Shown here: positions 7,188 to 15,552 of the stretch, in pieces | Numbering within the stretch: the first letter of the stretch is position 1 | Layout: every line of letters starts with the position of its first letter | Assembly: GCA_965250105.1 (NCBI GenBank) | Contig: OZ252290.1 | Span: forward strand, 496,001-560,000 | DNA: 64,000 bases | Reading direction: 5' to 3' | From: JBCBSK01 sp965250105 | GTDB lineage: Bacteria; Pseudomonadota; Alphaproteobacteria; Rhizobiales; Tepidamorphaceae | Program-made: the position numbers and the translations under genes | Notes under the pieces: generated by a model | Told to the model about the DNA's origin: nothing | Seen by the model: only the letters and a program-made list of their open reading frames with translations | Database searches by the model: none

Positions 7188-10016
7188 ATGGACTGGATCT
7201 GGATCGTTGTTGTCGTGCTGGCGATCCCGGCGGCGGCCCTGGTCGCGCTGGTCATGGTCATCACACAGCGCGGCCAGATCGCCGAGTTGCGCCGGCGGAT
7301 CGATGCGTTGGAAACGGCACGGATCCTTCCGGCCGATACAATCCCCTCGACGACTGCACCGGAGACGACCAGCACCGTCGCGCCATCCGAGCCGGTCGCG
7401 GCGACGCCCGCCAAAGAAGACGATGCCGGCCAAGAGGACGATCGCGCGGACGAGGACCGCGACGACGGCCAGCCCACCGCCGACGATCAAGCCGGCTGGG
7501 GCACGGCGACGCCCGCCGCGGATTGGACCACGATCCCCACCGCCGCGACGACGGCGGGCGCATCGATGCCCGCCGCCTCGACGACGACCGCACGGGACGG
7601 ACCGGACCTCGAGACCCAGCTCGGCAGCCGTTGGGCGGTCATCCTTGGCGGTCTGACGCTGGCACTCGGTGGCGTGTTCCTAGTGCGCTATTCGATCGAG
7701 GCCGGCCTGCTCGGCCCCGGCGCGCGCATCGTTCTCGGCGCATTGTTCGCGATCGCTCTTCTTGCTACCGGCGAGATCCTACGCCGCCGATCGCCCCCTG
7801 TCGAACCAAGCGGGGTCACCGGGCTAAAAGCGGTCTCCATCCCCGCCGTTCTGACGGCGGCCGGCACGTCGAGCCTGTTCGCCACCGTCTTCGCCGCGCA
7901 TGGGCTCTACGGCTTCATCGGCCCGGCGATCGCCTTTCCGCTTCTCGGCGCGATCGCGGTCGCCACCATGTTGTTGTCGGCGCTGCATGGCCGGGGGCTC
8001 GCCGCGCTCGGCCTTGTCGGCGCCTATACCGCGCCGCTCCTGGTGTCGAGCACGACGCCGAACACCGCCGCCTTGTTTCTCTATCTCGGCTTCGTCACGG
8101 TCGCGGCCTTCGGCGTCGCCCGACTGCGGCAATGGCGCTGGCTGGCCATCACGGCGAGCGGCTTCGCGCTGGGCTGGGGCTTCTTCGCCGTCCTTTTGGG
8201 CGCCGTGCCCTTCGACGAACTGGCGCTCGGCCTCTATGTCGTGGCCCTTCTCGGCCTGGTCGTCCTGTTCCTGATCGTCGACGTCTATCGCGACGGCCTC
8301 GACGGCGCGCCAGGCATCGACATCTTCGCGCTCATGGTGACCGGGCTGACGGCGCTGCTCGCGGTCGCCATCAATGCCTCAGCCGACCATCATGTCTTCA
8401 CCCTCGTTGTCGGCCTCGCGATGACACTGACAATGATCTGGACCGCGGCGCGCTATCCACCGGCGGGCGGGCTCGCCATCATTGCTACCCTGCTCGCGCT
8501 CTTCGTCATGGCCGGTTTCGACGTGCCTTATGACGCGCGCGATCCGGTCGGCGCGCTGGCTCCCGCCGGCCCGCTCGGCCTCGCCCCCGTCGTGCCGGAA
8601 CGGGTCGTCGCCTTCCGCATCTGGGCGACGCTGTTCGGCGCCGCGCTGATGGCGGGTTTCCTCGCCTTCGGCGCGACCAGCGGCACCCGCGGCCTTCTCG
8701 CCCTGGCCGCAGCACTCGGGCCGGTCGCGCTTCTGGCCATCGCCTATTGGCGGATCGCCGCCTTCCAGCCGACCGCCGTCTTCATCGGCCTGGCGCTGTT
8801 GCTCGCCGGCCTCAACGCGCTGCAGACCGATATCGCCATGCGGCGGTCGCGCGGGCAAGGCCATGACGAACGCGCGATTGGCTTCGCGGCCGCCGGATCG
8901 GTGGCCGCCCTCTGTCTCGGCCTGACCATGCTGTTCGAAACCGGCTGGCTGACCGTGTCCCTGGCGCTTCTCGCCGCCGCGCTCGCCTGGCTGGCGACGT
9001 TGCGCGCCATCAGCGGGCTGGGACCGCTGGCGATCGTGGTCGCCGCCATCGTCGTCGGGCGCACGCTGCATGACCCGCTGCTCATCGGTTTTGATCTGGG
9101 CACCACGCCGATCGTCAATGGCCTGCTATGGGTCTATGGCTTGACGGCCCTGGCCTTCGCCTATGCCGGGCGGACGTTTCGACGCCTGTCCGCGCCGATC
9201 GCCACGGCTGTCTTCGATGTCTTGGCGATCGTCTATGCGGCACTGCTGGTCGCGCTAGAGATCCACCATGCCGTCAGCGGCGGCGACATGCGCGCCGAAC
9301 CGGCGCTCGGAACGGTCGGCGCCTGGGTAAGCCTGCCGCTCGTCATCGCCGTGCTGCTCCACTGGCAGGTCGACAAGGGCGCGTCACGGGCGATCTACCG
9401 GCTGCAACGGGCAGCGCTTTGGATCGGGATCGCCGGCTCGGCCTATCTGATCGCGGCCAATCCGCTGCTATTGGGGCTGTCCGTCGGCGATGGACGTCTC
9501 CTCAACGGTCTGATCCCGGCCTATCTCTTGCCAGCGCTGGCGCTCGGCGCCTATGCGCTGGTGGCCCGGCAGGATTCCAGTCGGGTTCAGACCATCGCCG
9601 CCGCCATTGCCGCATTGGTCATGGGCTTCGTCTGGATCACGCTGGCGATCCGGCGGTTCTTCCTGCCCTTCGACACCCTCGTCGCGCCGGCCGGCGCCGA
9701 ACTCTACGCCTATTCCGTCGGCTGGCTGGTCTATGGCATCGCGCTGCTGGCGGCCGGTTTCGTCCTGAACATCCGCCTGCTCAGGACCGCATCGGCCCTC
9801 GTCATCGTGCTAGCAGTGCTGAAGGCCTTCCTTGTCGACATGGCGGAACTCGACGGTGTCCTGCGAGCCCTGTCCTTCATCGGGCTCGGCCTGGTGTTGA
9901 TCGCCATCGGGCTCGTCTATCAGCGGCTTCTGTCGCGCCGCGACCCGCCGCGCGGTGCCGGCCCCGAAGGACCGCCGTCGGAACCGGCGGCCGGCGCGCT
10001 GCGCGACGCGGCCTGA
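7188..10016 (+). CDS. DUF2339 domain-containing giant membrane protein
   Basis: A 942-residue polytopic membrane protein of the DUF2339 family, of unknown function. The ATG at 7188 follows a strong GGGGGAG site; residues 1-25 form a first membrane helix, then a coiled-coil-like stretch, then an acidic and threonine/alanine-rich linker to about residue 140, then the conserved entry LETQLGSRWAVILGGLTLALGGVFLVRYSIEAGL (cited in part) and more than twenty hydrophobic segments to the end. No catalytic motif is visible. The gene stands alone between nadQ and the convergent acuI. Members of the family are scattered in Rhizobiales and Bacteroidetes. Confidence 0.85.
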   Translation: MDWIWIVVVVLAIPAAALVALVMVITQRGQIAELRRRIDALETARILPADTIPSTTAPETTSTVAPSEPVAATPAKEDDAGQEDDRADEDRDDGQPTADDQAGWGTATPAADWTTIPTAATTAGASMPAASTTTARDGPDLETQLGSRWAVILGGLTLALGGVFLVRYSIEAGLLGPGARIVLGALFAIALLATGEILRRRSPPVEPSGVTGLKAVSIPAVLTAAGTSSLFATVFAAHGLYGFIGPAIAFPLLGAIAVATMLLSALHGRGLAALGLVGAYTAPLLVSSTTPNTAALFLYLGFVTVAAFGVARLRQWRWLAITASGFALGWGFFAVLLGAVPFDELALGLYVVALLGLVVLFLIVDVYRDGLDGAPGIDIFALMVTGLTALLAVAINASADHHVFTLVVGLAMTLTMIWTAARYPPAGGLAIIATLLALFVMAGFDVPYDARDPVGALAPAGPLGLAPVVPERVVAFRIWATLFGAALMAGFLAFGATSGTRGLLALAAALGPVALLAIAYWRIAAFQPTAVFIGLALLLAGLNALQTDIAMRRSRGQGHDERAIGFAAAGSVAALCLGLTMLFETGWLTVSLALLAAALAWLATLRAISGLGPLAIVVAAIVVGRTLHDPLLIGFDLGTTPIVNGLLWVYGLTALAFAYAGRTFRRLSAPIATAVFDVLAIVYAALLVALEIHHAVSGGDMRAEPALGTVGAWVSLPLVIAVLLHWQVDKGASRAIYRLQRAALWIGIAGSAYLIAANPLLLGLSVGDGRLLNGLIPAYLLPALALGAYALVARQDSSRVQTIAAAIAALVMGFVWITLAIRRFFLPFDTLVAPAGAELYAYSVGWLVYGIALLAAGFVLNIRLLRTASALVIVLAVLKAFLVDMAELDGVLRALSFIGLGLVLIAIGLVYQRLLSRRDPPRGAGPEGPPSEPAAGALRDAA

Positions 10017-10042
10017 TCAGACCCGGCGCGATAGGCTGGCGA

Positions 10043-11032
10043 TCACGCGATATCAACCACCAGACGGCCGCGCACCTTGCCGTCGAGAATGTCGTGGCCG
10101 GCCTGGATGACATCGTCGAGGCCGATATGGGTGGTCATCGCGGCGAGTTTCGCCATGTCGAGATCGGCGACGAGGCGCTGATAGGCTCTGAGGCGTTTTT
10201 CCTTCGGCGCCATGACGGAATCGATGCCGAGAAGATTGACGCCGCGCAGGATGAAGGGCGCGACCGACGATGGCAGATCCATGCCGCCGGCGAGCCCGCA
10301 GGCCGCGACCGCGCCGCCATATTTCGTCATTGACAGGAGATTGGCGAGCGTCGTCGAGCCGACCGCATCGACGGCGCCGGCGAAACGTTCCTTGTTCAAC
10401 GCACGCGGCGTGCCGGACAATTCCTCCCTGTCGAGGATCTCGGCGGCGCCGAGGCCCTTGAGATAATCCGCCTCGCTGGCCCGCCCGGTCGAGGCGATGA
10501 CGTGATAGCCGAGCTTGGCCAGGATCGCGATGGCGACCGAGCCGACCCCGCCGGCGGCACCCGTCACGATGACCGGCCCCTTATCGGGTGTCACGTCATG
10601 GTCTTCGAGCGCCAGGACGCAGAGCATCGCGGTATAGCCCGCGGTGCCGATCGCCATGGCCTGGGCGGTCGTCATGCCGTCGGGCAGTGGCACCAGCCAG
10701 TCGCCCTTGACGCGGGCGAAAGCGGCATAGCCCCCCATATGGGTCTCGCCGACGCCCCAGCCATTGAGCACGACCTGATCGCCCGGCTTGATGTCGGCAT
10801 GGTCGGAGCTTTCCACCGTGCCGGCGAAATCGATGCCTGGGATCATCGGAAAGGCGCGCACCACCGGCGCCTTGCCGGTGATCGCGAGCCCGTCCTTATA
10901 GTTGACCGTCGAATGGGCGACACGGACGACGACGTCGCCGGCCATCAGATCGTCGAGGCCGATCTCGGCCATGCCGACCTTCTGCCCCTTTTCCCCCTCG
11001 CGCTCGACGAGAACGGCCTTGAAACGGTCCAT
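10043..11032 (-). CDS. acuI: MDR family NADPH oxidoreductase, acrylyl-CoA reductase type
   Basis: A 329-residue zinc-independent medium-chain dehydrogenase/reductase of the YhdH/AcuI group, which reduces acryloyl-CoA to propionyl-CoA with NADPH and so protects against acrylate. Family landmarks are NYKDGLAITGKAP, IPGIDFAGTV, NGWGVGE, the nucleotide-binding VTGAAGGVGSVA around residues 155-166, and RGVNLLGIDSV followed by the C-terminal KVRGRLVVDIA. Length is typical (about 325-330). It lies 116 bases downstream of the MFS gene on the same strand and converges on the DUF2339 gene. Confidence 0.85.
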   Translation of the reverse strand: MDRFKAVLVEREGEKGQKVGMAEIGLDDLMAGDVVVRVAHSTVNYKDGLAITGKAPVVRAFPMIPGIDFAGTVESSDHADIKPGDQVVLNGWGVGETHMGGYAAFARVKGDWLVPLPDGMTTAQAMAIGTAGYTAMLCVLALEDHDVTPDKGPVIVTGAAGGVGSVAIAILAKLGYHVIASTGRASEADYLKGLGAAEILDREELSGTPRALNKERFAGAVDAVGSTTLANLLSMTKYGGAVAACGLAGGMDLPSSVAPFILRGVNLLGIDSVMAPKEKRLRAYQRLVADLDMAKLAAMTTHIGLDDVIQAGHDILDGKVRGRLVVDIA

Positions 11033-11148
11033 CGCGCATCACTCCCCGTTATTCTTGATCCGCATCCTGATCGCGTGGGGTGGGTTGTGCCCGAGCCCGG
11101 GCGGTGGGCGCAAGCCGAATTCGCCGTTTCGATCCGTCGTGGCGCTCC

Positions 11149-12351
11149 TCAGGCCGTTTGCGGCCTTTCCACCGGCGCCTCCTTGATCGGCCAATGGACA
11201 AGGGCGGCGAACAGGCCGAGCGCCACCGACAGCCACCAGACGATGTCGTAGGAGCCCGTCGTGTCGTAGAGCCGGCCGCCGAGCCAGACGCCGAGAAAGG
11301 CGCCGACCTGGTGGGAGAAGAACACGAAACCGAACAGCATGCCCATATAGCGCGTACCGAACATCACCGCGACGAGACCCGAGGTCGGCGGTACCGTCGA
11401 CAGCCAGAGAAGGCCGATCGCCGCCGAGAAGATCAGCACCGAGGGAATCGAGACGGGCACGAGAATGAAGACCAGGATGGCCAGCGATCGCAACGCATAG
11501 ATGGCGCTCAGAAGATAGGGTTTCGGCATCTTGCCGCTCAGGACCCCGGCCGAATAGGAGCCGATGACATTGAACAGCCCGACCATGGCGATGGCCCAGG
11601 CACCCCATTGCGGGCCGATCCCGACATCGGCCAGATAGGGCGGCAGGTGGACGGTGATGAAGGCGACATGAAAGCCGCAGACGAAGAAGCCGAACACCAG
11701 AAGTACATAGGACGGGTGGCGGAAGGCTTCGGAGATCGCCTGGCGGAAGGTCTGTTCGGGGCCTTCCTCACCGCCGCCGCGGCTTTCGACCACCGGCGCC
11801 AGAACGATGATGAGCAACACGATGGCGCCGAGCAGGATCAGCGCGGTCTGCCAACCGAAGGCCATGATGAAGCCCTGGCCAAGCGGAGCGAAGACGAACT
11901 GGCCCATCGAGGCCGCCGCCGTCGCGATGCCGAAGCCGATGAAGCGCTTTTCGGGCGGCAGCAGGCGCGAGAAGGCGGCGATGACGATGGAGAACGACGC
12001 CGCCGCGATGGCCACGCCTGTCACGATGCCGGCGGTGAAATACAACAGCCCCGGCGTGTCCGAATAGGCCATGGCGGCAAGGCCGATGGCATAGAGCACC
12101 GCGCCCGCCATGAGAACCTTGCTGGTGCCATAGCGGTCGGCGATGCCGCCGAAGACCGGCTGCATGACGCCCCACAGGATGTTCTGGATGGCCAGCGCCA
12201 GCGCGAAGATCTCGCGCGGCCAGGCGAAAGCGTCCGACATCGGCGCCAGGAACAGGCCCATGCTGGCGCGCGGCCCATTGGTCAGAAGCGCGATCACGCA
12301 GCCGACGGTGATGATGACGAGCGGCGTGCGCCAGGCGGCCGAAGCGGTCAT
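11149..12351 (-). CDS. MFS transporter
   Basis: A 400-residue major facilitator superfamily protein with about twelve membrane segments. The MFS loop 2-3 motif is visible as FGGIADRYGTSKVLMAG. It resembles the monocarboxylate/oxalate-formate type MFS proteins, but the substrate is not deducible. The ATG at 12351 is preceded by GGGAG; an upstream extension of the frame to 12459 is cysteine and arginine-rich and not credible. It is divergent from nadA, and the two palindromic operators I assign to NadQ lie in the shared 313-base intergenic region, so co-regulation with NAD synthesis is possible. Confidence 0.85.
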   Translation of the reverse strand: MTASAAWRTPLVIITVGCVIALLTNGPRASMGLFLAPMSDAFAWPREIFALALAIQNILWGVMQPVFGGIADRYGTSKVLMAGAVLYAIGLAAMAYSDTPGLLYFTAGIVTGVAIAAASFSIVIAAFSRLLPPEKRFIGFGIATAAASMGQFVFAPLGQGFIMAFGWQTALILLGAIVLLIIVLAPVVESRGGGEEGPEQTFRQAISEAFRHPSYVLLVFGFFVCGFHVAFITVHLPPYLADVGIGPQWGAWAIAMVGLFNVIGSYSAGVLSGKMPKPYLLSAIYALRSLAILVFILVPVSIPSVLIFSAAIGLLWLSTVPPTSGLVAVMFGTRYMGMLFGFVFFSHQVGAFLGVWLGGRLYDTTGSYDIVWWLSVALGLFAALVHWPIKEAPVERPQTA

Positions 12352-12502
12352 GCGGCACTCCCGTGAGATGGATCGAAACGAAAACTGGCTGAACCTAGCA
12401 CGGCTTCGCCAGCAAGTACGGCGCCCGCAGCATGAGGATTTGCACCCCGAGCTATGCATTTTTGCGGATACGGGCGGGGTTTGCAGGCCGCGTGATCTGA
12501 GC

Positions 12503-12521
12503 TATGCTCAAAGTGAACATA
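12503..12521. promoter_or_regulatory. probable NadQ operator, imperfect copy
   Basis: An imperfect inverted repeat TATGCTCA-AAG-TGAACATA, the same length and layout as the perfect palindrome 78 bases away and differing from symmetry at a single pair. It sits 152 bases upstream of the MFS start and 144 bases upstream of nadA. The presence of two such sites suggests cooperative binding or control of both divergent genes. Confidence 0.65.
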
Positions 12522-12556
12522 AGGATTGCCGCAGCGGATAATGGAATGTCGTCCGG

Positions 12557-12586
12557 TTGCGGCTTTTCTTTCGCACCATATATACT
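12557..12586 (+). promoter_or_regulatory. candidate sigma70-type promoter of nadA
   Basis: TTGCGG at 12557-12562 and TATACT at 12581-12586 are separated by 18 bases, close to a housekeeping promoter. The -10 hexamer is the left end of the perfect palindrome, so a repressor bound there would block polymerase. The nadA start codon is about 80 bases downstream. Assigned by eye. Confidence 0.5.
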
Positions 12587-12599
12587 CATTTTGAGTATA
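12581..12599. promoter_or_regulatory. probable NadQ operator, perfect palindrome
   Basis: TATACTCATTTTGAGTATA is a perfect inverted repeat with 8-base arms and a 3-base centre. It lies 65 bases upstream of nadA. A NadQ-family gene is present in the same window, and repression of nadABC by NadQ is the predicted scheme in alphaproteobacteria. The assignment of this exact site to NadQ is inference. Confidence 0.72.
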
Positions 12600-12664
12600 A
12601 CAAGCCGGAACCCGCGACACGCAATTGTCCGGGCCGGCGTGACATGACGATCGAGGAGACGCGC

Positions 12665-13747
12665 ATGACACTGGCCAATCTCCATACGCCGATCATGCCG
12701 GCGCGGACGGGCCGGACGGCGGCCGAGACATATGGCGTCCTGCCGCGCCCGGATCTGACCTTCACGCCGGAGATCGAGCGCGAGATGCGCCCGCTCTATG
12801 ACAGGGTGTCGCGCGTCATCCCGCCGGTCGAATGGCCGTTCTTCGCGCCGACGATCCACGCCATCAACCGGCTCAAGCGCGAGCGCAACGCGGTCGTCCT
12901 GGCGCATAACTACATGACGCCGGAGATCTTCCACTGCATCGCCGACTTCGCCGGCGACTCGCTGCAGCTCGCCATGGAGGCGACCCGCACCGATGCCGAG
13001 ATCATCGTCCAGTGCGGCGTTCATTTCATGGCCGAGACGTCGAAGATCCTCAATATGGACAAGACGATCCTGATCCCGGACATGCGGGCGGGCTGTTCCC
13101 TGGCCAATTCGATCACCGCGGCGGATTTGCGCGCCATGCGGGCCGCCTATCCGGGCGCGCCGGTCGTCACCTATGTCAACACCTCGGCCGAGGTGAAGGC
13201 GGAAAGCGATATCTGCTGCACCTCGTCGAACGCGGTTCAGGTGGTCGAATCGCTCGGCGTCGACCGGGTCATCTGCATCCCCGACGAATATCTCGCCAAA
13301 TGGGTGCAGCAGCAGACCGATGTCGAGATCATCACCTGGCGCGGCCATTGCGAGGTGCATGAGCGCTTCACCGGCGACGAACTGCGCGCCTATCGGGAAA
13401 GCGATCCCTCGCTCCGCATCATCGCCCATCCCGAATGCCCGCCGGACGTTCTCGCGGAAGCCGATTTCACCGGCTCGACCGCGCATATGATCGACTGGGT
13501 GAAGACCGAGGCGCCGGCCAAGGTGGTCATGGTGACCGAATGCTCGATGGCCGACAATGTGGCCGTGAATGCGCCCGAGACCGAGTTCATCCGGCCGTGC
13601 AATCTCTGCCCGCACATGAAGCGGATCACGCTCGACAAGGTGCTCGACAGCCTCTTGACCATGGAGGAGGAAGTGCTGGTCGATCCCGCCACCGCCGACC
13701 GCGCCAAGGTCGCCATCGACCGCATGCTGGCGCTGAAGAAGAACTGA
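12665..13747 (+). CDS. nadA: quinolinate synthase NadA
   Basis: A 360-residue quinolinate synthase, the 4Fe-4S enzyme that condenses iminoaspartate with dihydroxyacetone phosphate. Features: substrate loop VVLAHNYMTPEI (about 78-89), cluster cysteine regions VQCGVHFMAE (Cys117), ICCTSSNAV, and CNLCPHMK near the C-terminus. The ATG at 12665 is preferred because GAGGAG sits six bases upstream; an in-frame ATG at 12644 lacks such a site. It is the first gene of nadABC and is preceded by two palindromic operators. It supplies quinolinate to NadC with NadB providing iminoaspartate. Confidence 0.95.
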   Translation: MTLANLHTPIMPARTGRTAAETYGVLPRPDLTFTPEIEREMRPLYDRVSRVIPPVEWPFFAPTIHAINRLKRERNAVVLAHNYMTPEIFHCIADFAGDSLQLAMEATRTDAEIIVQCGVHFMAETSKILNMDKTILIPDMRAGCSLANSITAADLRAMRAAYPGAPVVTYVNTSAEVKAESDICCTSSNAVQVVESLGVDRVICIPDEYLAKWVQQQTDVEIITWRGHCEVHERFTGDELRAYRESDPSLRIIAHPECPPDVLAEADFTGSTAHMIDWVKTEAPAKVVMVTECSMADNVAVNAPETEFIRPCNLCPHMKRITLDKVLDSLLTMEEEVLVDPATADRAKVAIDRMLALKKN

Positions 13748-13760
13748 GGCGTCACGTCCG

Positions 13761-13891
13761 CCCTCATCCTGAGGAGCAGCCAATGGCTGCGTCTCGACGG
13801 ATAAGCGTCACATGGAACCGGCCCGGCGTGGCGGGATCGCCCATGGTTCGAGACGCGCGCCGGCCGGGCGGGCACGCGCCTCACCATGAGG
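13761..13891. repeat. interspersed palindromic repeat between nadA and nadB
   Basis: A composite inverted repeat of about 131 bases. The outer arms are CCTCATCCTGAGG and CCTCACCATGAGG; the inner arms are GCGTCTCGA and TCGAGACGC. The motif is of the kind scattered through intergenic regions of Rhizobiales genomes. A half unit occurs at 34602-34648. It sits inside the nadABC transcription unit, where folded RNA could affect mRNA stability. Confidence 0.6.
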
Positions 13892-13941
13892 CCGAAGCGG
13901 TCAGGTTAACGCCTGCATGAACCGAGGACGAAGCGACTAGC

Positions 13942-15549
13942 ATGAGCGCGCCACAGGAACTCTCGCCGGCGAGTTGGCAGGGCGTCGACGATGTGGTCAT
14001 CGTCGGCGCTGGGCTCGCCGGGCTGTTCTGCGCGCTGAAGCTCGCGCCGAAACCCGTCACCGTGATCGCGGCGGCGCCGATCGGCCAGGGCGCGTCCTCG
14101 GCCTGGGCGCAGGGCGGCATCGCGGCCGCCATCGGCACCGGCGACACCACCGAAGCCCATCTCGCCGACACCATCCGTGCCGGCGGCGGCCTGGTCGACG
14201 CGGCGATGGCGCGCATGATGGTCGAGGAAGCCGCCGACCGGATCCACGATCTCCTCGACTATGGCGTGCCGTTCGACCGCGACCTCGCCGGCCGGCTGGT
14301 GCAGTCGCGGGAAGCCGCTCATTCGGCCAAGCGCATCGTCCGCGTCGGCGGCGATCTCGCCGGCAAGGCGATCATGGAAGCGCTCGTCGCGACCGTCCAT
14401 GCGACGCCGTCGATCCGGGTCGTCGAAGGCTATGTCGCCGACCGGCTTCTGACCTGGAACCGCTTCGTCACCGGCATTGAGGCGCGGCGCACGACAGCCG
14501 AGGCGGGGCCCGAACGCATCAGTCTCCGCGCGCGGGCGGTCGTCTTGGCGACCGGCGGCATCGGCCGGCTCTATGCCGTGACCACGAATCCCCCGCAGGC
14601 GCGCGGCGAAGGCCTGGTGATGGCGGCGCGGGCCGGCGCGCGCATCGCCGATGCCGAATTCGTCCAGTTCCACCCCACGGCGATCGCCGTGGGCGGCGAT
14701 CCGGCGCCGCTCGCCACCGAAGCCCTGCGCGGCGAAGGCGCGATATTGGTCGACCGCGCCGGCGACAGGTTCATGCCGGACCTGCATCCCGATGCCGAGC
14801 TCGCCCCGCGCGACGTCGTCGCCCGCGCCGTTCATGCCCAGACCCGCGACGGCGGCGCCTTTCTCGACTGCACGACGCTCGGCGCGGACCTGGCCGGCCA
14901 TTTCCCCAAGCTGATGGCGACCTGCCGGGACGCCGACCTCGATCCGCTGACCGATCCTATTCCGGTCGAACCGGCGGCGCATTATCACATGGGCGGCGTG
15001 GTGACGGATGCGCGCGGGCGCACCACCGTCGACGGTTTGTGGGCCATCGGCGAGGTCACGGCGACGGGCGTGCATGGCGCCAACCGGCTGGCCTCGAACT
15101 CGCTTCTGGAGGCGGCCGTCTTCGCCGCCCATGCGGCCGACGACATTCTCGGCCTGGAACCGGTCGATGACCGGCTCGACCCGGTGCATGACACGGCAGG
15201 TGCCGTCCGCGCGCCCGCCCCGCCCGACGCGGTGGCCCGTCTGCGGCGTACCATGTCCGACGATGTCGGCGTCATCCGCTCCGCCGATACGCTGACCCGG
15301 GCGCTCGCCATATTCGACGAGCTTGAAGCCCGCCATCCCTACGCTGGCGGGCTTCGGGACATGCTGCTGGCGGCCCGCTTCGTCGCCACCGCCGCCCTCG
15401 ACCGGACCGAGAGCCGGGGCGGGCATTTCCGGTCCGACTTCCCAGATGCCGATCCGGCGCAGGCCGAACGGCACAGCCATGGCATGGCGGATCTGCGGCG
15501 CGAGACGGGCAAAAACCCTGGCGCCGGGCCGGCACGGCTGGCAAGCTGA
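13942..15549 (+). CDS. nadB: L-aspartate oxidase NadB
   Basis: A 535-residue FAD enzyme that oxidises L-aspartate to iminoaspartate. The N-terminal dinucleotide-binding motif VIVGAGLAGLFCALKL begins near residue 19, followed by SSAWAQGGIAAA. The succinate dehydrogenase/fumarate reductase family signatures FVQFHPTAI, the active-site region HYHMGGVVTD and GLWAIGEVTATGVHGANRLASNSLLE (cited in part) are all intact. It is separated from nadA by a palindromic repeat and its stop is three bases before nadC, so translation of nadB and nadC is coupled. Confidence 0.95.
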   Translation: MSAPQELSPASWQGVDDVVIVGAGLAGLFCALKLAPKPVTVIAAAPIGQGASSAWAQGGIAAAIGTGDTTEAHLADTIRAGGGLVDAAMARMMVEEAADRIHDLLDYGVPFDRDLAGRLVQSREAAHSAKRIVRVGGDLAGKAIMEALVATVHATPSIRVVEGYVADRLLTWNRFVTGIEARRTTAEAGPERISLRARAVVLATGGIGRLYAVTTNPPQARGEGLVMAARAGARIADAEFVQFHPTAIAVGGDPAPLATEALRGEGAILVDRAGDRFMPDLHPDAELAPRDVVARAVHAQTRDGGAFLDCTTLGADLAGHFPKLMATCRDADLDPLTDPIPVEPAAHYHMGGVVTDARGRTTVDGLWAIGEVTATGVHGANRLASNSLLEAAVFAAHAADDILGLEPVDDRLDPVHDTAGAVRAPAPPDAVARLRRTMSDDVGVIRSADTLTRALAIFDELEARHPYAGGLRDMLLAARFVATAALDRTESRGGHFRSDFPDADPAQAERHSHGMADLRRETGKNPGAGPARLAS

Positions 15550-15552
15550 ACC

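Noticed and set aside
13840..13860. GGTTCGA, resembling a tRNA T-loop
   Set aside because: It is part of the palindromic repeat; no acceptor stem, anticodon arm or CCA-like end can be drawn around it.
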